Of a stretch of DNA of 64,000 nucleotides, positions 34,221 through 43,082 are shown one piece after another. This stretch comes from JAICKM01 sp038228295 (GTDB lineage: Bacteria; Chloroflexota; Chloroflexia; QHBQ01; JAICKM01). The notes beneath the pieces were generated by a model. It saw only the letters and a program-made list of their open reading frames with translations. It made no database searches and was not told the DNA's origin. The stretch's first letter is position 1. Each line of letters begins with the position of its first letter. The stretch covers positions 1 through 64,000 of the forward strand of contig JBBRPH010000014.1 of the NCBI GenBank assembly GCA_038228295.1, in the 5' to 3' direction. The translations under genes and the position numbers were made by a program.

Positions 34221-35203
34221 CCCCAGCGCACCACCGTGGCCCCGCTGGTAAGGCCGGAGCCGAAGCCGACAAACACGAGGTTATCGCCGGGGCGCAGGCG
34301 GCCACTGTTCGCCACCTCGCACAGGGCAATCGGGATGCTGGCCGCCGAGGTGTTACCCATGCGGTCTACATTGACGAAGATGCGCTCCATGGGGAAGTTC
34401 AGCCGCTTGGCAACCGCGTCAATGATGCGCGTGTTGGCCTGGTGGGGCACCACGAGATGGATGTCGTCGCGCGTCAGGCCGGCTTTCTGGATCGCGTCGG
34501 CGGCGTTTTCACTCATCGTCCGCACGGCGAATTGATAAACCTCGCCCCCGTTCATGTGGATGAAATAATCCGACTCGGTGAGTTGCACCGGACCGCCGGG
34601 CTTGGCGCTGCCGCCGCCGGGGATCTTAATCAGGTCCGCACCCGATCCCTGCGCGCTCAGGACAAACGACAGCACGCCGGCCGGTGTATCGTTGGCTTGC
34701 AAGACCACCGCGCCCGCGCCGTCGCCGAACAGCACACAGGTGGTGCGGTCCTTGAAGTTGAGGAAGCGGCTGAGGGCTTCGGCCCCGATCACCAGCACGT
34801 TGCGATAGCTGCCGGTCTCGATGAACTGGCTGCCGGTGACGAGCGCGTACATAAAGCCGGAGCAGACGGCGCCGAGGTCAAAGGCGGCGGCGTTGGTTGC
34901 GCCCAGTGCCTCTTGCACCAGGCACGCGGTTGAAGGCAACAGATAATCGGGCGTGCAGGTGGCGACGATGATCAGATCGAGCTGGTCGGCGGCGAGATCG
35001 GCCTGGGCCAGCGCCTGACGACCGGCGTGTGTGGCGAGCGTGGCACACGTTTCGTCGTCGGCTAAGAAGTGGCGCTGGCTGATGCCGGTACGAGAGCGGA
35101 CCCACTCATCAGAAGTATCCACAAAGGTCGCCAACTCAGCGTTGGTTACCACCCGTTGGGGCGTATACATACCCCAACCGCGAATCGCGGCGTAGGTTTT
35201 CAC
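34208..35203 (-). CDS. fabH: Beta-ketoacyl-ACP synthase III
   Basis: 331 residues from the GTG at 35203 (CAGGAG seven bases upstream; a longer upstream frame runs into rpmF and is not homologous). It condenses acetyl- or branched acyl-CoA with malonyl-ACP to start fatty-acid synthesis. Catalytic Cys in LGAVCSGFMYAL, His in VVPHQANTRIID and Asn in DRMGNTSAASIP. Also the FGDGAGAVVL and WGWNA end. Downstream of rpmF, upstream of fabD, with plsX missing from its usual place between rpmF and fabH. Confidence 0.96.
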   Translation of the reverse strand: MKTYAAIRGWGMYTPQRVVTNAELATFVDTSDEWVRSRTGISQRHFLADDETCATLATHAGRQALAQADLAADQLDLIIVATCTPDYLLPSTACLVQEALGATNAAAFDLGAVCSGFMYALVTGSQFIETGSYRNVLVIGAEALSRFLNFKDRTTCVLFGDGAGAVVLQANDTPAGVLSFVLSAQGSGADLIKIPGGGSAKPGGPVQLTESDYFIHMNGGEVYQFAVRTMSENAADAIQKAGLTRDDIHLVVPHQANTRIIDAVAKRLNFPMERIFVNVDRMGNTSAASIPIALCEVANSGRLRPGDNLVFVGFGSGLTSGATVVRWGWNA

Positions 35204-35306
35204 AGTTCTGCTCCTGAATGCGTGGGTCTGCCGCTGACGAATGCGGGGGCCGGGGGCGGCGACCGGCCGGCTCTCGGCCCCACCGGCAGCGCCGCCACGC
35301 CCGATT

Positions 35307-35507
35307 CTACTCTTCGGTGTCCTTCGGCTGCTTAATTTCGTACACTTGCAACCCTTTGTAGGTGCCGCAGGTGGGGCAGACAAAGTGCGAGCGGTGCATG
35401 GCGTTGCAGTTCTGGCATTCCACGATGTGGACTGCTTTGAGCAGTTGGGCAGCGCGGCGCTTGCCTTGTTGCGAGCGCGAGATTCGTTGTTTTGGAACAG
35501 CTCCCAT
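35307..35507 (-). CDS. rpmF: 50S ribosomal protein L32
   Basis: 66 residues. MGAVPKQRISRSQQGKRRA is the typical L32 start, and two Cys pairs (CQNC and CPTC) form the zinc site of the zinc-binding paralogue. ATG at 35507 has AAAGGAG about 12 bases upstream. Follows the DUF177 gene (yceD-rpmF linkage is widely conserved). Confidence 0.95.
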   Translation of the reverse strand: MGAVPKQRISRSQQGKRRAAQLLKAVHIVECQNCNAMHRSHFVCPTCGTYKGLQVYEIKQPKDTEE

Positions 35508-35565
35508 GGCGGGTATCAACTCCTTTTGCGGTAAAACAGCTAGTGTTTGTGATCAGTCAGGGCGA

Positions 35566-36153
35566 TTAGCCGTGCGCCGGCGCATCCTCGTCGTCGCCGG
35601 CAACTAGCAGGCGCGACAGCGCCGATAGGCGCGGGTCCAAGTCTTCGCTAGGGCAATCGCACGCCCCCACGTTGAGGTCGGTGCCGCAGGTGGGGCATAG
35701 CCCCCGGCAATCTTCGTTGTGCAGCGGGCGCATCGGCAAGGCGACCAGCAGCGTCTGACGCACCGGCTCGGTCAAGTCAAGGATATGGTTGTGGTCAATG
35801 TGGAAGGCATCCGCATCCGGCTCGTCGCCCGGCTCCTCTTTGACGATATGGCCGCTGACCACATCAATCGTTTGGCGAAACAGTTCGTCGAGCGGCGATT
35901 CGACCGCCGTAACGAACGGGGCGAGACAGCGGCTACACACGAGTTCGGCCTGCGCGGCCACGTTGCCGACCGCCCGCACCTGCCCGCGTAAGCCGGTCAG
36001 CTTGACGGTACCGTGAATATCGCGGGCGACCAACGCCGCCGGATCGCCTTCAAGGGCTTCACTCAGCAGCAGCATGGGTGTGCCGAACTCATAGCTACGC
36101 TTGCCGCCGACGCCTTCTTTCATTAATTGTGCCACATTAAATTGCATATCCAT
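35566..36153 (-). CDS. yceD: DUF177 (YceD) family protein
   Basis: 195 residues from the ATG at 36153 with AAGGGGAG eight bases upstream. Contains the DUF177 core: GTVKLTGLRGQVRAVGNVAAQAELVCSRCLAPF, then LTEPVRQTLLVALPMRPLHNEDCRGLCPTCGTDLN. In bacteria and plastids this family is linked to rpmF and to 23S rRNA accumulation. The Cys pairs may bind metal. Divergent from plsY across 165 bases. Confidence 0.92.
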   Translation of the reverse strand: MDMQFNVAQLMKEGVGGKRSYEFGTPMLLLSEALEGDPAALVARDIHGTVKLTGLRGQVRAVGNVAAQAELVCSRCLAPFVTAVESPLDELFRQTIDVVSGHIVKEEPGDEPDADAFHIDHNHILDLTEPVRQTLLVALPMRPLHNEDCRGLCPTCGTDLNVGACDCPSEDLDPRLSALSRLLVAGDDEDAPAHG

Positions 36154-36318
36154 GCCCAAAGCTCCCCTTGTCACGCGGCTTGCGTGAATAGACCCCTGTA
36201 TTATAGGCATCGGACCCCGCTCTGTCAAGCACACGCCGCGCCGAGTTGCCGAACGGCGGGAGCGGATGTATACTGAAAGCCACGACAAAGCACGCCATAG
36301 CCGCAAAGGAGTGGTAAT

Positions 36319-36975
36319 ATGGAAAGCTGGCAGTTGGTGCTGCTGATAGTGCTGGCCTACGCCATCGGCGCATTGCCCAATGGGTTGATCATGGCCCGTG
36401 CGCATGGGGTGGATCTCAGCCGGCACGGCAGCGGCAAGACCGGCGCAACCAACGTGAGCCGGGTGATCGGGCGACGGGCCGCGTTAGCGGTCTTTGTGGC
36501 CGATGCGCTCAAAGGCGCGGTGCCGGTGCTCCTGGCCCGCCTGCTCGCCCATGACCCCAACAGCGAAGCCATTGCCGTTGGGCTGACCGCCTGCGCCGCC
36601 CTGATCGGCCATATCTGGTCGCTTTGGATTCGGTTGCTCACCGGGGCGTGGGGCGGCGGACGGGGCGTAGCCACCGGCATCGGCACCATGCTGGCAGTCA
36701 ACCCCATACCGGCGCTGTTTGGGTTAGCCATTGGTGTGCCGATTATGATCGCTACGCGCTATGTCTCGCTCGGTTCGATCATCGGCATCATCGCCGGCGC
36801 CCTGCTGATGGTGGCGCTGGTGGTGCTGAACCGCTGGTCGCCCTGGTTGGCGGTCTACGCGGTGGTGGCCGGTGGGCTAGTCGTGGTCATCCACCGCGAC
36901 AACATCGAGCGGCTGCGGAACGGCACCGAGCGCAAACTGTCCTTCAAGAGCAAACCGAACACGCCGACCGGATGA
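36319..36975 (+). CDS. plsY: Glycerol-3-phosphate acyltransferase PlsY
   Basis: 218 residues, a membrane protein with about five to seven helices. Motifs: AYAIGALPNGLI, GSGKTGATNVSRVIG and GGGRGVATGIGTML (the acyl-phosphate and G3P loops). It transfers acyl from acyl-phosphate to glycerol-3-phosphate. AAAGGAG precedes the ATG. Its usual partner PlsX is not in view. Stop overlaps the mogA-type start (ATGA). Confidence 0.95.
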   Translation: MESWQLVLLIVLAYAIGALPNGLIMARAHGVDLSRHGSGKTGATNVSRVIGRRAALAVFVADALKGAVPVLLARLLAHDPNSEAIAVGLTACAALIGHIWSLWIRLLTGAWGGGRGVATGIGTMLAVNPIPALFGLAIGVPIMIATRYVSLGSIIGIIAGALLMVALVVLNRWSPWLAVYAVVAGGLVVVIHRDNIERLRNGTERKLSFKSKPNTPTG

Positions 36976-37493
36976 GCAGCCCGCCCCCGTTCCGGCTGGG
37001 CATCCTGACCCTGAGCGACAAGGGAGCCGCCGGGCAACGGGCCGACCTGAGCGGCCCCACCGCCCGCGACCTGTTGCTCGCCGGCTTGCCGGGGGCGGAG
37101 GTCGCCCGTATGGCCGTCAGCCCCGACGACCGGGCGGGGATCGCGGCGATCCTGCGTGCTTGGTGCGATGAGGACCGGCTGGCGTTGATCGTCACCACCG
37201 GCGGTACCGGCCTGGCCCCCCGCGATGTCACGCCGGATGCGACGCTGGCGGTGCTGGACTACCAGGTACCCGGTATGGCCGAAGCCATGCGCGCCGCCGG
37301 CTTAGCCCATACCCCGCTGGCGATGCTGTCGCGGGCGGTGGTCGGGGTACGCGGACAGACGCTGATTATTAACTTACCGGGTAGTCCGAAAGCAGTGCGA
37401 GAGTCTCTGCCGGTGCTATTGCCGGCGTTGCCGCACGCGCTGGAGAAACTGGCCGGAGACCCAGCCGACTGCGCGCCGGGCGCACCGCCCTAG
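36972..37493 (+). CDS. Molybdopterin adenylyltransferase/MogA-MoaB family protein
   Basis: 173 residues: LGILTLSDKGAAGQRADLSGP, the loop IVTTGGTGLAPRDVTPDAT and LIINLPGSPKAVRESLPVLLPALPHAL are diagnostic for the MogA/MoaB fold. It adenylates molybdopterin before metal insertion, or acts as MoaB. No other molybdenum-cofactor gene is near. It overlaps plsY by 4 bases and overlaps the glycosyltransferase on the other strand by 125 bases. Confidence 0.92.
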   Translation: MSSPPPFRLGILTLSDKGAAGQRADLSGPTARDLLLAGLPGAEVARMAVSPDDRAGIAAILRAWCDEDRLALIVTTGGTGLAPRDVTPDATLAVLDYQVPGMAEAMRAAGLAHTPLAMLSRAVVGVRGQTLIINLPGSPKAVRESLPVLLPALPHALEKLAGDPADCAPGAPP

Positions 37494-38631
37494 TCGGTCG
37501 CGTGCGCGCCCAGACGGTGTGGTAGACCGCCACGGTACGCTCGACCATGCGCGTACTATGGAACTCGGCCTGGAAGCGGGCCAAGCCCGCCGCGCCCATG
37601 CGGCCGGCCGCCGCCGGGTCGCTGAGTAGTTCGACCAGGGCCATGCCCAGCGCCGCCGCGTCGCGTGGCGGCACCAGCCGACCCGTCTCGCCGGCGCGGA
37701 TCGCTTCCGCCGTCCCGCAGACCTGCGTACCGACCACCGGCAGGCCGGCGGCCATCGCTTCCAGCACAAACAGCGGCAAGCCCTCGAATAGCGACGGCAA
37801 CACGGCCACATCGAAAGCCGGGATCAATGCGCGCGCCTCGGCCCGCCCACCCAGAAACCAGACGCGATCGCCCACGCCCAGGCTACGGGCCAGTCCCTCC
37901 AACTCCCAGCGCAGCGGCCCCTCCCCGATCAGCACCAGGCCCGTGTCCGGCTGGTGGGCCAATACCGTGAGCATTGCCGCGATTAGATAGCGGTGGCCCT
38001 TCTGCTCGTAGAGCCGGGCCACCGTGCCGATCAGCGGCGTGCTTTCATGGATGCCCAGCGCGGCGCGGGCGGCGGTGCGCGTTACGGCGGGCGCGGGCGC
38101 GACGCCGTTCGGCACGGTACAGACCAAGTCGGGGCGGATCGTGCCACTGGCTGTGTGGCTGTGGGCCGCCGCCTCCGACACGGTAATCATGCCGTCTACC
38201 AGGCGGTTGATCATCGCTTTATGCGCGGTCTCATGTTGGACGGTCAGCACGTAAGGTAGGTGTTCGGTGGCGATCACCGTCCGCACGCCGGCCTGCCGCG
38301 CCGCCAGGGTGCCGAAGTGCCCCTCCCAGGTGATGCCGATCTGGTTGTGAAACAGATCGATCCGCTCCCGGCGCAGCAAGGCAATCAGACGCTCGAAATC
38401 CGCCAGGTCGGTCGCCGCACGCACGGTGAGGGGGTGGTAGGTGGCCCCGACCGCCTGGGCGCGGGCGATCAGCGACGCAGCCGCGTCAGTCGGCGGGCAG
38501 ACCAGGTGCAAGGTCAAAGCGTGGGCGGCTAATCCCTCAATCAACAGCGCCAGGTGGACCCCCACACCGCTCGGTTCCAAACTGTCGGTAAAAAAGCAAA
38601 TACGATGTGGCATCTCAACAGCAGATGTCAT
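37369..38631 (-). CDS. GT4-family glycosyltransferase
   Basis: 420 residues with a GT-B fold: N-terminal RICFFTDSLEPSGVGVHLALLIEGLA, linker VCTVPNGVAP, and the C-terminal nucleotide-sugar site LYEQKGHRYLIAAMLTVL, LVLIGEGPLRWELEGLARSLG, FDVAVLPSLFEGLPLFVLEAMA (the EX7E motif). Sugar donor and acceptor unknown. The last ~45 residues (after VWARTRP) are low-complexity and antisense to the end of the mogA-type gene, because no stop codon occurs earlier. Confidence 0.92.
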   Translation of the reverse strand: MTSAVEMPHRICFFTDSLEPSGVGVHLALLIEGLAAHALTLHLVCPPTDAAASLIARAQAVGATYHPLTVRAATDLADFERLIALLRRERIDLFHNQIGITWEGHFGTLAARQAGVRTVIATEHLPYVLTVQHETAHKAMINRLVDGMITVSEAAAHSHTASGTIRPDLVCTVPNGVAPAPAVTRTAARAALGIHESTPLIGTVARLYEQKGHRYLIAAMLTVLAHQPDTGLVLIGEGPLRWELEGLARSLGVGDRVWFLGGRAEARALIPAFDVAVLPSLFEGLPLFVLEAMAAGLPVVGTQVCGTAEAIRAGETGRLVPPRDAAALGMALVELLSDPAAAGRMGAAGLARFQAEFHSTRMVERTVAVYHTVWARTRPTRAVRPARSRLGLRPVSPARAATPAIAPAETLALLSDYPVS

Positions 38632-38654
38632 ACGGCGGTGACTCCAATCCTCGT

Positions 38655-39488
38655 CTACTCCCCCAGGGGAGCAGTTTGAGCCGGGGTACGGCCGGCTTCA
38701 GCCTGTTTCTCGGGGTGAGCAGCATAATAGTCGCACCAGTCGCGCAGCACGCATACCCCGCAACGCGGATCGCGCCAGACGCAGACTCGCTGACCGTGCA
38801 GCAGCATATTGCGGTGGAAGGCCAGCACTTCGAGCGCGTCGCTGGGGTCGGGCAACGTCGCCTGCAATAACGGGTGCGCCTGCTCGGCCGTCACCTTCGG
38901 GCCGATCAGCCCCAAGCGCCCGCTGACGCGGTGCAGGTGGGTATCTACCGGCAAGACGGGTTTCTGACAGGCAAAAAGCAAGACACAGGCCGCCGATTTG
39001 GGGCCGACCCCCTCCAGGCTAGTCAACCACGCCTGCGCCTCCGCCAGATCCAGCGTGTTCAGGAAGGCCAAGTCCAGGCTACCCACCCGCTCGGTGATCG
39101 TTTGCAGCACACGCTTGATGCGCGGTGCTTTCTGTTCCGGCCAAGTGGTGCCCTGGATAGCGGCTTGAATGGCGGCCACGGGCGCATCGCGCAACGCCTC
39201 CCAAGTGGGCCAGCCGGCCCGCAGCGCCTTATAGGCCGCCCAGGTCTGCGGATCAGCGGTGCGGTGCGAGAGGATCACTTCGATCAGACTGGAGAGCGGG
39301 TCCAGGGTGGGGCGGCGCGGCACCCCATAGGCGGCGGTAAGCAGGGCCAGCACGGCGCGCGCTTTGCCGCGGATCGGGTCGGTCGCCGCCTCGGCTTGGG
39401 CGCGCGCCAGTTCGGCGGCGGTATCCGCCGGGGCGGGCGTGCCGCCGGGCGCGGGCCATTTTTCGCGGGCGGTGCGATCTATCGACAA
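38655..39488 (-). CDS. Endonuclease III-like DNA glycosylase/AP lyase with [4Fe-4S] cluster
   Basis: 277 residues of the Nth/HhH-GPD family. IEVILSHRTADPQTW, the helix-hairpin-helix LEGVGPKSAACVLLFA with the lyase Lys retained, the catalytic Asp in LPVDTHLHRVSGRLGL and the iron-sulfur Cys set C-x6-C-x2-C-x5-C at CVWRDPRCGVCVLRDWC. It removes oxidised pyrimidines. The first ~45 residues are extra. The opening SLIEVILSHRTAD, where Nth has LLSAQTTD, makes it a divergent member. Confidence 0.9.
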   Translation of the reverse strand: MSIDRTAREKWPAPGGTPAPADTAAELARAQAEAATDPIRGKARAVLALLTAAYGVPRRPTLDPLSSLIEVILSHRTADPQTWAAYKALRAGWPTWEALRDAPVAAIQAAIQGTTWPEQKAPRIKRVLQTITERVGSLDLAFLNTLDLAEAQAWLTSLEGVGPKSAACVLLFACQKPVLPVDTHLHRVSGRLGLIGPKVTAEQAHPLLQATLPDPSDALEVLAFHRNMLLHGQRVCVWRDPRCGVCVLRDWCDYYAAHPEKQAEAGRTPAQTAPLGE

Positions 39489-39561
39489 CAGGGCATCCTC
39501 CTCTGGACCTCGTAATGAGGTTGCTCAGTAGAACGATAGTACGCCCTTTTTCGCACCGCAA

Positions 39562-39657
39562 AGACCCGGAGAAGGCGAAGGTTCTTGCTGCTACACCAAT
39601 TCCGGTATAGCTGGGGTGAACAGCAACCCAACAAAAACCTTCGCCTTCTCCGGGTCT
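39562..39657. repeat. Long hairpin with 22-bp arms
   Basis: Perfect 22-bp arms at 39562-39583 and 39636-39657 (core GACCCGGAGAAGGCGAAGG) with a 52-base loop that can pair further (TTGCTG/CAGCAA, CACC/GGTG). It lies between the end of the DUF4340 gene and the start of the endonuclease gene, both minus strand. It may end the upstream transcript, or be a dispersed hairpin element. Confidence 0.75.
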
Positions 39658-39676
39658 CTACGCTGAAAACTTGTCC

Positions 39677-40681
39677 TTAGGGGCCGGCAGTCGGCGAGTT
39701 GACAGTGCCCGGCGTGCTGCCGGGACCGCCACCCGCGCCGGTCGGCACAGGGCTGGCCCCGCTGCCGCTGCTCGGCGGCGACGAGACAGGGCTGCTCCCT
39801 ACCGGCGGTTGCGTGCCGTTGACACTGGCGGTGCCGGCGGCCGGCGGCGTGCTAGCGGCGGTCGGCGTACTGCCCACTGCGGTGCCGGCACTGGTCGGGG
39901 CGGCCGTGACGGCCGGCGCAACGGTCGGCAGGCCAAGCAAACCCGGTCCCGCCGGCGTCCCAGTGCCGGTGATCGTCACCGTGCCGGTGATTGCCACGGT
40001 AGGCGGTAGGGTCGGCAGCGGCGTAGGCGTAGGCAGGGCTATCGGTGGGACGGCGATCCAGCCTTTAAGCGGTTCGATGGTCGAGTTGCTGACCAAGTAA
40101 ACCGCCTTGTTCGCGGCAGAACGCACATAGTAGGCCGAGCCGTCCACATTGGTCTTGCCCACCAGTAGTGTCTGGCGCGGCGTGGTCGAGCCGCTGAGGA
40201 CCAGCGTCACGGTCAGCGCCGGGCTGTCGAGGCCGTAGGGGGCGAGATCGCTCACAGTGTCGCCCACTTTCGTGGTAGCGGCGGGTTGTTTCAAGCTGGT
40301 CGCGATGCCGCTCACGGTCAGGTCGTCGGCATCGGCGGTGAGCGGCGTAGTGATGCGCCACTTGCCGTCGCGCACCGCCAGGGCCACCGTGCCGGTGATG
40401 TTTTGCACGATCAGGCCGGTGGTCGTAGCCGAGCTATAGTCCCAGACCACTACCGTCGGGACGGGCGTGGTCGTCACGCGCGGCGTGACCGGGGTGTTCA
40501 GCAGAAAAGCGGACAGGCCGACCAGCAGCACGAACACGCCGCCCAGGATGATCATGGAGCGGGCGCGACTATCCACGGCGCCGGGCGGCGGGCGCCGCGC
40601 CCCTTCCACCCGCGTTGTTTCAGTCACGGTGACCTTAGAGGGTTGCTTGTCCACATTAGGGGGTTGTTTGTCCACGCTCAT
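39677..40681 (-). CDS. DUF4340 domain protein of a Gld-like ABC system
   Basis: About 334 residues. One membrane helix (about 44-62), an extracytoplasmic DUF4340 region (about 75-205, WDYSSATTTGLIVQNITGTV, WRITTPLTADADDLTVSGIA, LLVGKTNVDGSAYYV), then a ~120-residue tail rich in Pro, Thr, Ser and Gly, likely disordered and possibly glycosylated. The ATG at 40681 overlaps the upstream stop, but the GGAGGAG there fits a GTG at 40675 better. Last gene of the ABC cluster. DUF4340 proteins regularly accompany GldG-like genes; function unknown. Confidence 0.88.
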   Translation of the reverse strand: MSVDKQPPNVDKQPSKVTVTETTRVEGARRPPPGAVDSRARSMIILGGVFVLLVGLSAFLLNTPVTPRVTTTPVPTVVVWDYSSATTTGLIVQNITGTVALAVRDGKWRITTPLTADADDLTVSGIATSLKQPAATTKVGDTVSDLAPYGLDSPALTVTLVLSGSTTPRQTLLVGKTNVDGSAYYVRSAANKAVYLVSNSTIEPLKGWIAVPPIALPTPTPLPTLPPTVAITGTVTITGTGTPAGPGLLGLPTVAPAVTAAPTSAGTAVGSTPTAASTPPAAGTASVNGTQPPVGSSPVSSPPSSGSGASPVPTGAGGGPGSTPGTVNSPTAGP

Positions 40682-42357
40682 CTCCTCCGCCACCAGACAT
40701 AAGCGCCGCCCAGCAGGGTCAGGATCGGCAGGAACACAATGGTGCTCCAGGCGATCAGGCTGCTCTGCTGATCGGTCAGGACCAGGGTGCGGTTAGTGGT
40801 GTCTTTCGGGCGCACCGCGATGCGATCCTCCGACTGCGCCAGCCAGTTGACGGTGTTCTTGAACAGGTCGAGGTTGCCGACCGGCTGCGAGGTGAGATCG
40901 TCACCCAGCCAATCATAGTCGCCCATCACCACCAGGCGCGTCTGCGGCGGTTTGGTTGCCTGGGTGCTGGTGTAGTCGGTGCTCGTGGCGATGGTCTGTG
41001 CAACGGCCACGCCGACATTGTACGGCGCCGGCGGGCCGTTGGGATCCGGCGTGGGGTTGCTGGGATCTTTGAAACTGATATAGAGGGCAGCAGGTCCGCT
41101 TTGCACGATTGGCGTGGTGGTGAAACCGGTGATCGGCGTGGCGGCGGTCAGGATCGGCTCGGCTACGCGGAATGCGCTAGGCACGCCGGCCATGTCGCGC
41201 GTGATCGGCGAGCTGCCGTAGGTGCGGTAGAGGAGTTGCAGCCCGCTCTGCCCAAAGATGTTGTTGCGGTCGGTTTCGCCGATGGCCCCGCGCCCGGCCG
41301 GTTCGCTCAGGCCGTACTTTTGCAGCAGCGCGGTCGGCAACGGCGCAGCGGTCGGGTCGCCGATCAGCAACACATGACCGCCTTTGTCCAGGTACGCACT
41401 AACGGCCCGCACTGCCACATCACTCAACGGCTGCTTAGCGGGTGCCGGCGGCACGATCAGCACGTCTACCTCTTGCGGCGAGATGGTCGGGCTGATCACC
41501 AGATCATAAGGCCGCAGGACGGTGTAGTTTTCTTTCGTTAAGTCGCCGTACACCACCGAGGCAGGCACAGCCGTTTGGCTGCCGCCGGCTGCGTCGAAGC
41601 TGACCAGCGACGGCACGTTCAGCACGGTGATCGTCTTTTTGACGTTGTTCTTGAGTTGCAACAGCGCGGTGGTGAAGCCTTCTTCGGTGTTAGCCGTGGC
41701 GGTTTCGTGGCGTACCCCGTTGTCGAAGACGACCGTGTTGGCGCGGGTCAGCCCATACTGGATCGCCAACGCCGGGTTCACGTCGGGGTCAATATACTGG
41801 ACCTTCAGTTTATCGGTATATTTGGCGTATTCTTTGAGTAGGTTGTCGGCATCACGTTGTGCGCTCGTATCACTGGCTTGGCGCTTAGTGAAAAAGCCGT
41901 AGACATTGATCGTCTTATCCAGGCCGCGCGCCACACCGATGGCTTGCCCCGATAGAGTGTTCTGCTTACCGGCGGTGAGGTCGGCGCGCAGGATCGCTTC
42001 GGGCGCACGCTTGCCGATTTCGCCGTAGATGATATTGATCGCGCCCAGGATGCCGATAGCGAGGGTCAGCATCAGCGCGGTGCCCAGCACGTTGCGCGTG
42101 CTGCGTCCGATCATGATGTCAATGATGCCCTGCGGGTTCAGCAGGCCGAAGGTACCGAGCGCCATCAAGGCCAGGATCAGGATCACCTTACCCGGCAGGT
42201 CGAAGTTCTGGCCGGTCACGGCCCAGTAGGCTAGATAGCCGACGAGCAGCGCCAGCCCGAACCAGCCCGCCGCATTGGCGATCAAGGCCCGCTGGGGGTT
42301 GATCGGTTCGGCCACGCCCGGCCCATCCGCCGGGGTGAGGTTAGGATTCGTACTCAT
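40678..42357 (-). CDS. GldG-like ABC transporter auxiliary protein
   Basis: 559 residues. Three N-terminal membrane helices (about 30-110), a large extracytoplasmic domain with KQNTLSGQAIGVARGLDKTINVYGF, YIDPDVNPALAIQYGLTRANTVVF and VDVLIVPPAPAKQPLSD (GldG/IFT52-like fold), and a last helix followed by WRRR. Partner of the ABC permease and ATPase upstream. Overlaps both neighbours by 4 bases. In Bacteroidetes relatives act in gliding; elsewhere the substrate is unknown. Confidence 0.88.
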   Translation of the reverse strand: MSTNPNLTPADGPGVAEPINPQRALIANAAGWFGLALLVGYLAYWAVTGQNFDLPGKVILILALMALGTFGLLNPQGIIDIMIGRSTRNVLGTALMLTLAIGILGAINIIYGEIGKRAPEAILRADLTAGKQNTLSGQAIGVARGLDKTINVYGFFTKRQASDTSAQRDADNLLKEYAKYTDKLKVQYIDPDVNPALAIQYGLTRANTVVFDNGVRHETATANTEEGFTTALLQLKNNVKKTITVLNVPSLVSFDAAGGSQTAVPASVVYGDLTKENYTVLRPYDLVISPTISPQEVDVLIVPPAPAKQPLSDVAVRAVSAYLDKGGHVLLIGDPTAAPLPTALLQKYGLSEPAGRGAIGETDRNNIFGQSGLQLLYRTYGSSPITRDMAGVPSAFRVAEPILTAATPITGFTTTPIVQSGPAALYISFKDPSNPTPDPNGPPAPYNVGVAVAQTIATSTDYTSTQATKPPQTRLVVMGDYDWLGDDLTSQPVGNLDLFKNTVNWLAQSEDRIAVRPKDTTNRTLVLTDQQSSLIAWSTIVFLPILTLLGGAYVWWRRR

Positions 42358-43082
42358 TGCCGCGCTCTCCGTAGCTCCAAGACCTGTACACTGGCGAACA
42401 GCGCCGCCGCCACCATGCTCAGGTAAAAGAGGATATTCGCCAGGTCTATCACGCCTTTACCGAAATCGTCAAAATGACTCGTGACTGACAGCGCCGTAAG
42501 CGTGTTGGCGATCGCCCCCGCCGGCAGGATCTGCGTCAGGAAGCCGATAATCCAGAGGGTCAACAAGACGATAAAGCCGGCGATATAGGCGATAACCTGG
42601 TTGCCGCTGAGGGACGAAGTGAACACCCCAATAGCCAGGAAGGCCGCGCCCATCAGGAACAGCCCCAGGTAGCCGCTGATAATCGGGCCGAAGTCGGGGC
42701 CGTTGGTCGCCCCGCTGACCAGGACCAGAATGATCGGGTAGACAAAGGTGACGACGATCATGCTGGCCCAAAAGATCAGCGCACCGAGATATTTGCCGAT
42801 CACCACTTCCCAGTCGCGCACCGGAGACGTCATCAGCACTTCCATCGTGCCGGTGCGTTGTTCTTCCGCCAGCAGGCGCATCGTCACCGCCGGGCCGAGG
42901 AACAACAACAGCACTTCGACGGTCGAGAACCAGCTTTGCATCGAAGCCTGCTTGCCTTGCACTACATCGAGGGCGAAAAACAGGCCCACGCCGAACAGCC
43001 AAAAGGCCAGCGCGACCCAGCCGACCGGCGAGACATAAAACGAGCGCAATTCTTTCACCGCAATTGCCCACATATTACGCAT
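42354..43082 (-). CDS. ABC-2 type permease (GldF-like)
   Basis: 242 residues with six predicted membrane helices. MWAIAVKELRSFYVSPVGWVALAF and RTGTMEVLMTSPVRDWEVVIGKYLGAL are typical of the ABC-2/NosY/GldF permeases. Start overlaps the ATPase stop by one base, so the two are co-translated. Exports an unknown substrate with the ATPase at 43082-44179. Confidence 0.92.
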   Translation of the reverse strand: MRNMWAIAVKELRSFYVSPVGWVALAFWLFGVGLFFALDVVQGKQASMQSWFSTVEVLLLFLGPAVTMRLLAEEQRTGTMEVLMTSPVRDWEVVIGKYLGALIFWASMIVVTFVYPIILVLVSGATNGPDFGPIISGYLGLFLMGAAFLAIGVFTSSLSGNQVIAYIAGFIVLLTLWIIGFLTQILPAGAIANTLTALSVTSHFDDFGKGVIDLANILFYLSMVAAALFASVQVLELRRARQ

